Positions 54,598 to 63,698 are shown, counted from the stretch's first letter. The stretch: DNA of 64,000 nucleotides from Lachnospiraceae bacterium (GCA_009911185.1 QXWW01000011.1:1-64000); one strand, 5' to 3'. Notes: generated by a model not told the origin, from the letters alone. A program made the numbers and translations.

Positions 54598-55285
54598 ATT
54601 TTTTGAGACGTCTGTATTTTTTGGCGTGCTTTTCAGTATCTTATCGTACGGAATTGGCGTACTGTTGAAAAAGAAATGGAAGCTGGCTGTATGCAACCCG
54701 CTGCTGATTGCAGTTGTCCTTGTAATATTGTTTCTGGCAGTATCAGATATTGACAGCAGCGTCTATCAGGAAGGGGCGAAACCGATTAGTTTTCTGCTGA
54801 CGCCGGCGACTGTCTGTCTTGCCGTTCCGCTGTACGAGCAGATGGAACTGCTGAAGAAAAATTATAAGGCGGTACTGATTGGTATTTTTTGCGGAGTATT
54901 GACAAGCCTTGCCAGTATTTGGCTGCTGGCGTTTTTGTTTGAGCTTGACCATGCCTCGTATGTAACCTTATTGCCGAAGTCAATCACCACTGCGATCGGT
55001 ATGGGAGTATCTCAAGAGCTGGGAGGGTATGTGTCTGTTACGGTGGCGGTGATTATCGTGACCGGAGTAATTGGAAATATGTTTGCGGAAACCATATGCC
55101 GGATATTTAAAATCCATGATCCCATTGCCAGGGGGATTGCCATAGGCGCTTCATCTCATGCCATTGGTACTGCTAAAGCTATGGAACTTGGGGAAGTGGA
55201 AGGTGCAATGAGCAGCCTCTCTATTGTAGTCTCTGGAATCCTGACGGTGATTGGAGCGAGTCTGTTTGCAAAATTTATGGTGTGA
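54590..55285 (+). CDS. lrgB: LrgB-family protein
   Basis: The 231-residue protein has about seven membrane helices and the LrgB signatures FLLTPATVCLAVPLYEQ, LLPKSITTAIGMGVSQELGG and GASSHAIGTAKAMELGEVEGAMSSLS. It works with LrgA as a holin/antiholin-like or organic-acid transport unit. It overlaps lrgA by 8 bp. A weak TTCGCAG/CTGCGAA dyad follows at 55287-55316. Confidence 0.93.
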   Translation: MSEFFETSVFFGVLFSILSYGIGVLLKKKWKLAVCNPLLIAVVLVILFLAVSDIDSSVYQEGAKPISFLLTPATVCLAVPLYEQMELLKKNYKAVLIGIFCGVLTSLASIWLLAFLFELDHASYVTLLPKSITTAIGMGVSQELGGYVSVTVAVIIVTGVIGNMFAETICRIFKIHDPIARGIAIGASSHAIGTAKAMELGEVEGAMSSLSIVVSGILTVIGASLFAKFMV

Positions 55286-55436
55286 TTTCGCAGTTGATAA
55301 AGGTTTGTTCTGCGAAGATTGTTTCATATTGTTGTAGCTGCCGGGTAACTTTTAGGGGGATTTCATATGTGCGCAGATATAACACGGCCGGGAGGGCATA
55401 TTGGCGCTCCGTTACAATGCGTCAGGAGGGACGGGC

Positions 55437-56135
55437 ATGGAAGAAGGAAGAGAGTATCAAAAAGCAATTGAATATCTCTGCGGGCTTGTAAAAAATGGAG
55501 AACTTAAGATTGGTTCGAAACTTCCGACAGAGCGAAAGCTTGCAGAAACATTGTCTATAGGACGTAATTCCACAAGGGAAGCGCTCCGTATACTGGAAAA
55601 TATGGGGCTGATAGCCTGCAGGCAGGGATCGGGGAATTATATCACAGGAAATATGACGAAAACCATTTCCGGAGTGGTGGAGATGATGCTTTTGTTAAGA
55701 CAGGTCACGAAAGAAGAAGTCTTCATCTTCCGGCGGGATATGGAAAAGGCAGTGTGCCGAGCCGTCATTGCAAAAGGAAACATAGAAAAATGGTATGACG
55801 AAATCTTGGAGATTCTTTCAGGGGATTTAAACGCACAGTCATTGGAAGAACAAATTGAAACGGACCGCAGGTTTCATTATATGCTGATTCAGGCAACGGA
55901 AAATCAAATGTGGATTTGCATTTCAGAAGCAATTGTTACGATATACCAAAACTGGATCGAAAGTGTGCTAAAAGTTGCGGATTTGGATATGAAACAGAAG
56001 TTAAAGGAATTTCATCTGGCGTTACTTCTGGCATTAAAAAAAGGTTCCTGGAAATTGTGTGAACAGGCGGTAGACAGTCATTATGATCTGGTAGATGAAA
56101 AATTATCCCAAATTTCTGATAAGTTTTCGCTGTAA
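55437..56135 (+). CDS. FadR/GntR-family transcriptional regulator
   Basis: The 232-residue product has an N-terminal GntR winged helix (IGSKLPTERKLAETLSIGRN, STREALRILENMGLI, GSGNYI) and an FCD-type helical ligand domain, whose members usually bind small carboxylic acids through a metal. I chose ATG 55437, with GGAGGG before it. It follows lrgB by 150 bp on the same strand, and the perfect TTGGT-N3-ACCAA palindrome at the lrgA promoter is its most likely target. That suggests control of lrgAB by an organic acid such as pyruvate or lactate; the ligand is inference. Confidence 0.9.
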   Translation: MEEGREYQKAIEYLCGLVKNGELKIGSKLPTERKLAETLSIGRNSTREALRILENMGLIACRQGSGNYITGNMTKTISGVVEMMLLLRQVTKEEVFIFRRDMEKAVCRAVIAKGNIEKWYDEILEILSGDLNAQSLEEQIETDRRFHYMLIQATENQMWICISEAIVTIYQNWIESVLKVADLDMKQKLKEFHLALLLALKKGSWKLCEQAVDSHYDLVDEKLSQISDKFSL

Positions 56136-56457
56136 TAGTATATGTTACGGTTCCTGCGCTTGTGTGCATCACTGATTTATAAATTTATGTGAGTGGCGCA
56201 GTGCCCGCTTCCGGCAGGTTTTGGGATGGAAGAGAGTATTTTATTTAGAACCGGCAGTTTCCGGGGCGCGGCTGAACACTCAGTCCCTCGGCCTGCACGT
56301 TCCATTCTGCGGTCTGCTGCACCGCTCATTAGTCAATGCCGCGTTTCTCAAATTGGGGTCTGCATTCCGCAAAGTGTGACGTACATTCCGTCGAAAGTAG
56401 TTCCAGACATACTCAAAACTGCCGGCCGCTAAAGAAATGTGATAAAAATATACATAT
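56136..56457. other. Gene-free region between gntR and flagellin
   Basis: The 322 bp between two convergent genes hold no supported gene or clear terminator. Short similar GC-rich pieces (CATTCCG/CGGAATG, TTCCG repeats) occur, and a minus-strand frame there has repetitive RNADPNLRNAAL-like translation and no ribosome site. I see nothing more in it. Confidence 0.4.
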
Positions 56458-57423
56458 TTATAAAAGAGATAATACAGTTTGCGGCGTTTGGTTTGCCTGT
56501 GCAAGTATGGCCTGTCCTGTCTGAGTTAAAACATTGTTGACATTGTATGCAACCATCTCCTGCGCCATATCGGTGTCTCGAATCCTCGATTCTGAAGCAG
56601 CTGTCTGTTCAGCAGTATTCTCCAGATTTGCAATTACATGCTCTAAACGGTTCTGTGTTGCGCCCAGCGAGGAGCGCATTTGTGAAACCAGGTCAACGGC
56701 GTTTTGGACAAGCTTCATAGTTCTTCCAGCCATCTCGTAGGAATTAACAAACAGGCATTGCTCCGGATTATAAAGATTCTTCTTGCCGGTTGCCACATCG
56801 TATGACATCCAGCCCCAATAAGCGGTATCCCTTTCATCAATGATTTCTATGTAATCAATAGAAGGCTTTGACTGTAAGATAAGGTCAATCTTGTCCGGGT
56901 TGTCAAACACAAGCGACAGCCCTAATGCATGTGTATCCATAGCCTTGATATCAACCTGGATTCCCTGTCCGGAAAGCGCGCCAACCTGGAGGCTTTTATT
57001 TTTAAAAGAACCGTCTAAAAGCTCCATGGAATTAAACTGCGTTGTATTGGCTACGCGGTCAATTTCTAATCCTAATTGATCGATTTCACGTTTTATTTGT
57101 TCACGGTCAACGGAAGTATTTGTATCATTTGCAGCCTGAGTCGCCAGTTCATTCATTCTTTGAAGGATGGAATGAACCTCGCTAAGCGCGCCTTCTGCTA
57201 CTTGAATCAAAGAAACTCCGTCCTGTGCGTTGCTGGAGGCTTTTTCTAATCCCCGGATTTGGCAGCGCATTTTCTCAGATATTGATAGACCTGCCGCATC
57301 ATCCGCAGCGCTATTAATCTTATATCCGGAAGACAGTTTTTTTATGGTGCCAGATTGTCTTGAAGTGACGCCTTTTAACATTCTATTTGCATTTGCCGCC
57401 TGCAAATTATGTTGTATAACCAT
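56458..57423 (-). CDS. Flagellin
   Basis: Flagellin polymerises into the flagellar filament outside the cell. The 321-residue product has the conserved N-terminal D0/D1 helices (MVIQHNLQAANANRML, LSSGYKINSAADDAAGLSIS) and C-terminal D1/D0 (SLGATQNRLEHVIANLENTA, ANQTPQTVLSLL), with a short variable region of about 90 residues. The TLR5-contact helix LQRMNELATQAAN (87-99) is intact. AAGGAGAAGGAG precedes the ATG and a sigma-28-type promoter lies about 90 bp upstream. No other flagellar gene is in the window. Confidence 0.95.
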   Translation of the reverse strand: MVIQHNLQAANANRMLKGVTSRQSGTIKKLSSGYKINSAADDAAGLSISEKMRCQIRGLEKASSNAQDGVSLIQVAEGALSEVHSILQRMNELATQAANDTNTSVDREQIKREIDQLGLEIDRVANTTQFNSMELLDGSFKNKSLQVGALSGQGIQVDIKAMDTHALGLSLVFDNPDKIDLILQSKPSIDYIEIIDERDTAYWGWMSYDVATGKKNLYNPEQCLFVNSYEMAGRTMKLVQNAVDLVSQMRSSLGATQNRLEHVIANLENTAEQTAASESRIRDTDMAQEMVAYNVNNVLTQTGQAILAQANQTPQTVLSLL

Positions 57424-57513
57424 ATACTCCTTCTCCTTGTCTTGACTGCTTATGAATTGGTTCAGGAAAACCAGTTTGGCTCTTTTTTCCAGTCACCAGA
57501 TCCAATATAATAT

Positions 57514-57539
57514 TTATTGGCATATTGTATATAAATCTA
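57514..57539 (-). promoter_or_regulatory. Sigma-28 (SigD/FliA)-type promoter of flagellin
   Basis: On the minus strand TAGA (57539-57536) and GCCAATAA (57521-57514) are 14 bp apart, close to TAAA-N14/15-GCCGATAA. The leader of about 80 nt precedes the flagellin ribosome site. Confidence 0.65.
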
Positions 57540-57758
57540 ACCTTTTAGTAAGCAAATCATGTATGCATTTTTCACAAGTCTGTGAAAGGACGAAATGAGT
57601 TTTGCCAAAGTTGCTGGCATGTTATAAATATGTTAAGATGAATCACAGGGAACCCGGCGTACTGTTTTCTTGAAAGATAGATGAAACAGAATGCCAGTAA
57701 ATGTTAAAAGATGGTAAAAAGAATTTATATGATTGTAAACACAAAGGAAGGGAAAGAA

Positions 57759-59084
57759 ATGGAACAATTAAGTCTGTTTGACAACAGGGAGAAACTTGCG
57801 CCTCTTGCAAGCCGTTTAAGACCGGACAATCTCAGGGAGTATGTGGGGCAGAAGCATTTGATTGGGGAGGGGAAGATTCTGCGCCGCCTGATTGAAAAAG
57901 ACCAGATATCTTCTATGATTTTCTGGGGGCCTCCGGGAGTGGGCAAAACTACGCTGGCAAGAATTATTGCACAGCAGACCAGGGCAGAATTTGTGGAATA
58001 CAGTGCAGTCAGCAGCGGGATCAAGGAGATTAAGGAAGTGATGGTGCAGGCAGAACAGAACCGCAAAATGGGAATCCGCACGTTGTTGTTTGCGGATGAG
58101 ATTCACCGCTTTAATAAGGCTCAGCAGGATGCATTTCTTCCATTTGTGGAAAAAGGCAGTATTATTCTGGTGGGGGCCACTACAGAGAATCCTTCGTTTG
58201 AGCTTAATTCCGCGCTGCTTTCCCGCTGTAAAGTGTTTATTCTCAAGGCTTTGCAAGAAGCGGATATCAAGGAATTGCTGGTATATGCGCTAAAGAGTCC
58301 CAAAGGGTTTGGCGACATGAAGATTTCTATAAAGGACGCCCATTTATCGGCGATTGCCCGTTTTGCCAACGGAGATGCAAGAACGGCGTTGAATACTTTA
58401 GAAATGGCGGTCAGCAACGGCAGGATGGACGAATCGGCAGTTTTGTGTGTGGACGGGGAAGTGCTGGAGCAATGCATGAACAGACGCTCGCTGTTGTACG
58501 ATAAAAATGGAGAGGAGCATTATAATTTGATTTCCGCCTTACATAAATCCATGCGCAACAGTGACCCGGACGCAGCCGTGTACTGGATGTGCCGGATGCT
58601 GGATGGAGGAGAAAATCCTTTGTATATCGCCAGAAGACTGGTGCGGTTCGCCAGTGAGGATGTGGGGATGGCAGATTCGAATGCGCTGCAGGTAACGGTG
58701 GCGGCTTATCAGGCGTGTCATTTTCTGGGAATGCCGGAGTGTGATGTGCATTTGACACATGCGGTCGTGTATCTGGCGATGGCGCCAAAATCCAATGCGC
58801 TTTACCAGGCATGTGAAGCCTGTAAGAAAGATGTGAGGGAACTTCCGGCGCAGGCGGTTCCTTTGCAGATTTGCAATGCGCCTACCAGTTTGATGAAGGA
58901 GCTTAATTATGGAAAAGGTTATATTTACGCGCATGATACCGAGGAAAAATTAAGCAGTATGCAGTGTCTGCCGGATGCACTGACAGGCAGAAGGTATTAT
59001 CAGCCTACAGAACAGGGGCAGGAGAAGCAGGTCAGGGATCGCTTAGAAGAAATTCTGCAATGGAAAAATGAAAATAAATCATAA
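57759..59084 (+). CDS. rarA: Replication-associated recombination protein RarA, paralogue 2
   Basis: The 441-residue AAA+ protein has Walker A GPPGVGKTT near residue 57, Walker B FADEIHRFNKAQQDAF, sensor GATTENPSFELNSALLSRC and the MRNSDPDAAVYWMCRML region. It begins MEQLSLFDNREKLAPLASRLRP, as in the common RarA/MgsA form, and differs strongly from the copy at 25986. I chose ATG 57759, preceded by AAAGGAAGGG; the frame extends to 57711 without a ribosome site. Which copy does the main fork-rescue work is unknown. A strong hairpin follows. Confidence 0.93.
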   Translation: MEQLSLFDNREKLAPLASRLRPDNLREYVGQKHLIGEGKILRRLIEKDQISSMIFWGPPGVGKTTLARIIAQQTRAEFVEYSAVSSGIKEIKEVMVQAEQNRKMGIRTLLFADEIHRFNKAQQDAFLPFVEKGSIILVGATTENPSFELNSALLSRCKVFILKALQEADIKELLVYALKSPKGFGDMKISIKDAHLSAIARFANGDARTALNTLEMAVSNGRMDESAVLCVDGEVLEQCMNRRSLLYDKNGEEHYNLISALHKSMRNSDPDAAVYWMCRMLDGGENPLYIARRLVRFASEDVGMADSNALQVTVAAYQACHFLGMPECDVHLTHAVVYLAMAPKSNALYQACEACKKDVRELPAQAVPLQICNAPTSLMKELNYGKGYIYAHDTEEKLSSMQCLPDALTGRRYYQPTEQGQEKQVRDRLEEILQWKNENKS

Positions 59085-59113
59085 CAAATATTTTGCAGGT
59101 GAAAAGCAGAAAA

Positions 59114-59203
59114 AAGAGCCGCCGCATGAAGAAACTTAGGTACAAGATATCTGGAAGAAACGGTATTTTGTACAGTAGTCCTTATGGCGGCGGCTCTTAA
59201 AAA
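59114..59203. terminator. Long bidirectional terminator hairpin
   Basis: AAGAGCCGCCGCAT (59114-59127) pairs with ATGGCGGCGGCTCTT (59184-59198) around a structured 56-nt interior that contains GTACAA/TTGTAC. A-run before and TTAAAAATT after suit use from both sides, between rarA and the convergent crotonase. Confidence 0.75.
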
Positions 59204-59998
59204 TTAGAAATCGGTCAGATCAGCAGCGCGTCTTTCTAAGAAAGCGGTCATACCTTCCGTCTTGTCATGCGTGGAGCAGGTAATTCCGAAGAGGTTTGCT
59301 TCCATCTCTACGGCATTCTTGATGTCCATGTCATAGCCGTTATTGATCGCAGCCTTAGCAATGGAAACAGCGTAACTTCCCTTAGAGATAATCTTAGAAG
59401 CCATTTTCCTGGCAGTATCCATCAGTTCTTCTTTGGCAACTACTTTGTTTACCAGGCCGATGCGGTACGCTTCAGCAGCATCAATGTTATCGCAGGTGAA
59501 GATCAGTTCTTTGGCGCGTCCCATACCTACCAGGCGGGCAAGACGCTGTGTTCCGCCAAATCCGGGGATGATGCCGAGACCGGTTTCCGGCTGGGCAAAG
59601 GTTGCGTTGTCAGAAGCGATACGGATGTCACATGCCATAGCGATCTCACATCCGCCGCCAAGTGCAAATCCGTTGACAGCGGCGATAGTAACCTGGCGCA
59701 TATTCATCAGTTTGAAGAATGGCTCTGCAGCCCTCATACCAAAAGCGCGTGCCTCTGCAGCAGAAAAGTTCACCATTTCGGCAATATCAGCGCCGGCAAC
59801 GAAAGACTTAAAGGCATTGTCCTTCTTGTCAGGACCGCCGGTGAGGATTACGACTTTCACGTCGTCCCTTGCCTCGATTTCACTCAGGACGGTGTTAAGC
59901 TCGTCCAACGTTTCGCTGTTAAGAGCATTTAATGCGCCCGGCCTGCTGATTGTGAGGACGGCAATCTGATCAGCTACGTCTAATTTTAAGTTATTCAT
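59204..59998 (-). CDS. crt: Enoyl-CoA hydratase (crotonase), Crt-like
   Basis: Crotonase interconverts crotonyl-CoA and 3-hydroxybutyryl-CoA, a step of butyrate formation. The 264-residue product has the oxyanion-hole region AAVNGFALGGGCEIAMACD and both catalytic glutamates, E118 and E138 (QPETGLGIIPGFGGTQRL). Length and sequence fit the clostridial short-chain type. GGAGG lies before the ATG (AGGAGGGTTCCACAC). It stands alone; the rest of the butyrate pathway (thl, hbd, bcd) is not in the window, so a specific role in butyrate formation is inference. Confidence 0.9.
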   Translation of the reverse strand: MNNLKLDVADQIAVLTISRPGALNALNSETLDELNTVLSEIEARDDVKVVILTGGPDKKDNAFKSFVAGADIAEMVNFSAAEARAFGMRAAEPFFKLMNMRQVTIAAVNGFALGGGCEIAMACDIRIASDNATFAQPETGLGIIPGFGGTQRLARLVGMGRAKELIFTCDNIDAAEAYRIGLVNKVVAKEELMDTARKMASKIISKGSYAVSIAKAAINNGYDMDIKNAVEMEANLFGITCSTHDKTEGMTAFLERRAADLTDF

Positions 59999-60110
59999 GT
60001 GTGGAACCCTCCTATAAAACTATGTATTTTAATGCTACTTATAATATATAACTTTGATAAAAATATGTCAATATCTATTACTCCGGCAGTGGAAACCGGA
60101 GTAATTGGGA

Positions 60111-60899
60111 CTATTTCAGGAGAGTTTCATATTGGAAATGTTCCATGCATTTCTTTAGAAGCAATGCAGCAAGCAGTCCGCAGAGGACGCCTATTCCCAA
60201 AAGGAGCCAGGAGCTGATAAGAAGAACGCCTGTAAATTGCCCTACAATCAGAAGAATTACGGGCAGTACCAGAAATACGGAACTTTGCTCAGCATCCTCA
60301 ACGCTTTGTGCTTTCGCGGATATACGGACAATCAGTGTGATTGCGATCAATGAAATGGCGGGTGAAACCAGCAGCATAATCAGCAGCCATTTGAGATCTG
60401 GTATGACAAAGCGGTTCGTGAAAAGATAGGTTTCCGCTTCAATTACCACAAACATTGCTGTGAAAGAAACAGCGGAAACAAACATGCTGAGAAGGAAAGA
60501 GGCCATTACCTTGGAACGGAAAATTTGTTTTAAGGATAACGGACAGTACAGGAGGGTTTCCAAAGTCCGTTTTTCTTTCTCGCCCACAAAGGATGCCGCC
60601 GCCATAACAGAGGACGCCATAATAGGGATGAGCAGGAAGAATACCGGCATAATATAATTCAGCATGAGTTCGGCCAGGGTTTGCCGGGAATTTCCGTTTT
60701 GCATGGACAGGGGCAATAGTTCCAGCATTTTTTGCAGGTCGGTATCTTCTTCTGGCATAAAGTGAAATACCAGCGTAAAAACAGAAGGTACCACGATGGT
60801 TAATACAAGGGGGACGATAAGCAGGGTAATGAACATCCGCTTGTTGGAAGTAATCCCTTTTATATCTTTTTTTATGATAGCGGTCATTGACTGGTTCAT
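60111..60899 (-). CDS. ABC-2 type transporter permease
   Basis: The 262-residue protein has six hydrophobic segments and the ABC-2 pattern MASSVMAAASFVGEKEKRTLETLLYCPLS. It overlaps the ATP-binding protein gene by 4 bp and is the third gene of a regulator-ATPase-permease operon. Such NatAB-like exporters move ions, antibiotics or peptides; the substrate is not evident. Confidence 0.9.
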   Translation of the reverse strand: MNQSMTAIIKKDIKGITSNKRMFITLLIVPLVLTIVVPSVFTLVFHFMPEEDTDLQKMLELLPLSMQNGNSRQTLAELMLNYIMPVFFLLIPIMASSVMAAASFVGEKEKRTLETLLYCPLSLKQIFRSKVMASFLLSMFVSAVSFTAMFVVIEAETYLFTNRFVIPDLKWLLIMLLVSPAISLIAITLIVRISAKAQSVEDAEQSSVFLVLPVILLIVGQFTGVLLISSWLLLGIGVLCGLLAALLLKKCMEHFQYETLLK

Positions 60900-61804
60900 G
60901 CGCTCTTCTCCTTTCTGGTAAGGTGAAAATAAATGTCTTCCAAAGAAGGAAGCGTGGCGGAAATATGGTAAATATCCCCGCCTGCGTTCACAATGCTGCG
61001 GACGATGCCGGGGATCTCTTCTTCTGATTGTATCGGAACTTCATAGGCGTCTGGCGCTGTTTTCTGGCATAAAAGCGTTTCCGGTATACGGCTGGCTTTT
61101 ATTTTCAAAGTCATGCCGGAGTCTGTCAGAAGGCGCAGAGAGTCCAGAGTTCCTTCTGCCAGCAGCCGCCCTTCTTCCATAAGCCCATAGCGGGTGCATA
61201 TTTCCTGGGCATAGCGGAGCTGATGCGTACAGAGGAAAATGGTAATGCCGTGTTCAGAAGCCAGGCGGCGTATCATGTGATGCACATTCTGGGCGCTTTC
61301 CGGATCAAGCCCGGAGGTAGGTTCATCCAGGAATAAAATCTGAGGCTGATGAATCAGTGCGCGCGCCAGTGAAAGCCGTTGTCTCATACCAGTAGAATAG
61401 GCAGCAAGCTTCTGGTTGGCAGCATGAGATAATTCCAGCTCTTCAAGAAGGGTTTTGCCCTGTTGTTCACTTTCAGAAGGAGTGAGTCCGTAAAGCGAAC
61501 CATAAAAGATTAGATTTTCAATCCCGGTCATGGTATCGTACATCTGTGCATGTTCTGTGACAACCCCGGAGAGTGCGTGGGTTTTCTGCGGATTTTTTGC
61601 AGGGTCCACATCAAAAACAGCGCAGCTGCCGCCTGTGGGCGTCAGCATACCGTTCAGCAGCTTTACCGTCGTGGTCTTACCGGCGCCGTTTGGGCCAAGA
61701 AAGCCAAATACTTCGCCGCAAGCCAGGCTGATATTGACGGAATCGACGGCTTTTTTGCCGTTGGCATAGGTCTTTGACAAACCTTTTAACGTTACAGCAT
61801 TCAT
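60896..61804 (-). CDS. ABC transporter ATP-binding protein
   Basis: The 302-residue product has Walker A GPNGAGKTTT (residues 35-44), the Q-loop region, signature YSTGMRQRLSLARAL, Walker B ILFLDEPTSGLD and the H-loop CTHQL, followed by a C-terminal DUF4162-like tail of ABC-2 ATPases. It overlaps the permease gene by 4 bp and the regulator gene by 4 bp. It energises the exporter formed with the downstream permease. Confidence 0.93.
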   Translation of the reverse strand: MNAVTLKGLSKTYANGKKAVDSVNISLACGEVFGFLGPNGAGKTTTVKLLNGMLTPTGGSCAVFDVDPAKNPQKTHALSGVVTEHAQMYDTMTGIENLIFYGSLYGLTPSESEQQGKTLLEELELSHAANQKLAAYSTGMRQRLSLARALIHQPQILFLDEPTSGLDPESAQNVHHMIRRLASEHGITIFLCTHQLRYAQEICTRYGLMEEGRLLAEGTLDSLRLLTDSGMTLKIKASRIPETLLCQKTAPDAYEVPIQSEEEIPGIVRSIVNAGGDIYHISATLPSLEDIYFHLTRKEKSA

Positions 61805-62922
61805 AAGTTGTTCCTCCTGTGGTTTTTTAAAATGCGTACAATATCCTGAAAACGCTTTTCTTCAAAAAGCTGATGGAATGCCGGGTTTTTTGTAAGTGCT
61901 GTTATCATGCTTTTGCGCACGAGAGTTTCTTCTCTGGGCAGACTGCATCCCAGAGGAAGATTTTCCTCCAGCCAGCCGTCAAGGAGTGTGAAATAAGAAT
62001 CCCCCTTGAGCTTTAGCGGATAGATATCGGATACCGCCAGCTTCACGTACAGTTCAAGCGTATCAAGAGCTTTTTCCTTCTCTTTGTGTTTCAGGTATTC
62101 CTGCGCCATAGAATAATACACGTTCAATAATATGGAAGGATGCAGCGTTTGCAGCTGGAAGATATCTGCGGCGGCGAGGATGCGGCGGCAGGTTTCTTCG
62201 AAGGAAGCTTCGTCTTTTTGGCATAACGCCAGATAGGAAAGCAGAAGGTTCAACAGTTCCATCACAATTTGATAAATGCCTGCCTGCAGGCTCTGCTTTG
62301 CCTCCAGGGGATAGCCGGATATTTGAAAAGCCTCGGCCAGCAGAGGTTCCGGCGTCATTCTAAGGAAGTTGCGGTCAGCCAGCAGATCAATGACTTCTGT
62401 GTAGTATCCAAGCCGCAGCAGACAAAATGCTTCCATATTCAGAGCCTGGTCCCTCAGCGAAATGTCGTCGCTTTCCTCTTTGACGCGAATAAACAATTTT
62501 TTGGCTTCTTCTAAAACAGTAAGCGCTTGCTGAGGCGTTTCGGAAAGCTCGCAGTGGTTTACATATAAACTGCCTATTTGAAACAGGAGCGGAGCGCAGG
62601 AAAAATACTTTTTGGTGATTTCCCTGCAACGCTGCATGACTTCGTGAAAAGGCTTTGCGGAAAAATCGCAGGCGAGCTGCCTGCAAAGCCTGCGGATATC
62701 TGTTTTCGTCATCTGCGGCTCATAACCCATTAGTTCATCCATACTGATGTTGAAAAAGGAGGCCAGCTGTGGCAGGAGCGTAATATCGGGGTAAGTGGTT
62801 CCAGTTTCCCATTTTGAAACGGAAGCTTTGGAGACGCCCATGTATTCGGCAAGCGCATCCTGCGTAATGCAGCGTTTGCGGCGGTGTTGTGTGAGGATCC
62901 GTCCGATGTTTATTTCTTTCAA
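61801..62922 (-). CDS. XRE-family regulator with TPR-like C-terminal region
   Basis: The 373-residue protein has an N-terminal HTH_3 domain (CITQDALAEYMGVSKASVSKW) followed by about 280 residues of helical repeats (LFQIGSLYVNHCELSETPQQ, KEKALDTLELYVKLA), as in peptide-sensing RRNPP-like or related regulators. It is first in an operon with an ABC-2 transporter, with ATGA overlap, so it probably controls that transporter. A signal peptide gene is not seen next to it; the helical repeats may bind another ligand. Confidence 0.85.
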   Translation of the reverse strand: MKEINIGRILTQHRRKRCITQDALAEYMGVSKASVSKWETGTTYPDITLLPQLASFFNISMDELMGYEPQMTKTDIRRLCRQLACDFSAKPFHEVMQRCREITKKYFSCAPLLFQIGSLYVNHCELSETPQQALTVLEEAKKLFIRVKEESDDISLRDQALNMEAFCLLRLGYYTEVIDLLADRNFLRMTPEPLLAEAFQISGYPLEAKQSLQAGIYQIVMELLNLLLSYLALCQKDEASFEETCRRILAAADIFQLQTLHPSILLNVYYSMAQEYLKHKEKEKALDTLELYVKLAVSDIYPLKLKGDSYFTLLDGWLEENLPLGCSLPREETLVRKSMITALTKNPAFHQLFEEKRFQDIVRILKNHRRNNL

Positions 62923-63308
62923 AGTAAATCACCTCAATTCTTAAGGATAGTATAGGCTGTTTTCAGGAACATTACAATGGAGTTTCAAGCAATTATTGTT
63001 AAAAAAGTTGCCTGATAAGAAACAAAAAAGTTCCAGGATACATGGCGACGGCAAAAATACAACTGAAATTTATGTAAAAGAAAGAGCAGAGTATGTTTCT
63101 TTTAAAGTCCGGGTGATATGTTATAGGCGGAAATCTAATTAATTTCATGCGATAGCAATGAAACAGTTATTGTTCACAGGTACTATATGAACGCAGCTGC
63201 ATATGCTCCGTCAATGTTACGGTTTGAGCCGGGCCTGTCAGCGGAGCGGCAAAACGGGGAGTGACAATATGAGAATAGTCAGATAACAGTTTGTAAAGAA
63301 GAAATGCT
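62923..63308. other. Intergenic region between the divergent regulator and ylxM
   Basis: This 386-bp stretch is AT-rich in its first part and carries the promoters of the divergent units. No gene is supported; the 130-codon minus-strand frame at 63167-63559 is antisense to ylxM. I see no riboswitch or RNA gene, including no SRP RNA despite the nearby ffh. Confidence 0.45.
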
Positions 63309-63336
63309 TGACACCCTGTTTGTTTTGTTGTATGAT
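63309..63336 (+). promoter_or_regulatory. Promoter of ylxM-ffh
   Basis: TTGACA (63309-63314) and TATGAT (63331-63336) are 16 bp apart. Transcription would start near 63343, so the leader before the ylxM ATG at 63353 is only about 10 nt, which fits the lack of a strong ribosome site there. Confidence 0.7.
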
Positions 63337-63352
63337 ACCTGCGGTGGTAAAA

Positions 63353-63697
63353 ATGGAAAAGAAAGTAATGCAGACGTATCTCTATGATTTTTATGGAGAT
63401 TTGCTGACGGAGCATCAGCGGAATATATATGAGGAATATGTATGGAATGATCTGTCTTTGAGTGAGATTGCACAGGAGAAGGGCATCAGCCGCCAGGGTG
63501 TTCATGATTTGGTCAGGCGCTGCGACAGAATCCTTGCGGATTATGAGGAGAAGCTGCATTTACTGGAACGGTTTTTGAAGAATAAAGAAAAGATTCTGAA
63601 AATACAGACGCTTTCCAGGAATTATCAGAATGGAAAAGAAGCTCAGGCAATGGCTGAGATTGAAGCTATTTCCAATGAGATCTTAGAGGAGTTATAG
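63353..63697 (+). CDS. ylxM: YlxM-type helix-turn-helix protein
   Basis: The 114-residue product is a sigma-70 region-4-like HTH protein (LLTEHQRNIYEEYVWNDLSL, SEIAQEKGISRQGVHDLVRR) of the YlxM/p13 family, which is encoded next to ffh in Firmicutes and binds the signal recognition particle in streptococci. I chose ATG 63353, which gives the family N terminus and lies just after the promoter. One base separates its stop from the ffh start, so the two are coupled. Confidence 0.92.
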   Translation: MEKKVMQTYLYDFYGDLLTEHQRNIYEEYVWNDLSLSEIAQEKGISRQGVHDLVRRCDRILADYEEKLHLLERFLKNKEKILKIQTLSRNYQNGKEAQAMAEIEAISNEILEEL

Positions 63698-63698
63698 T

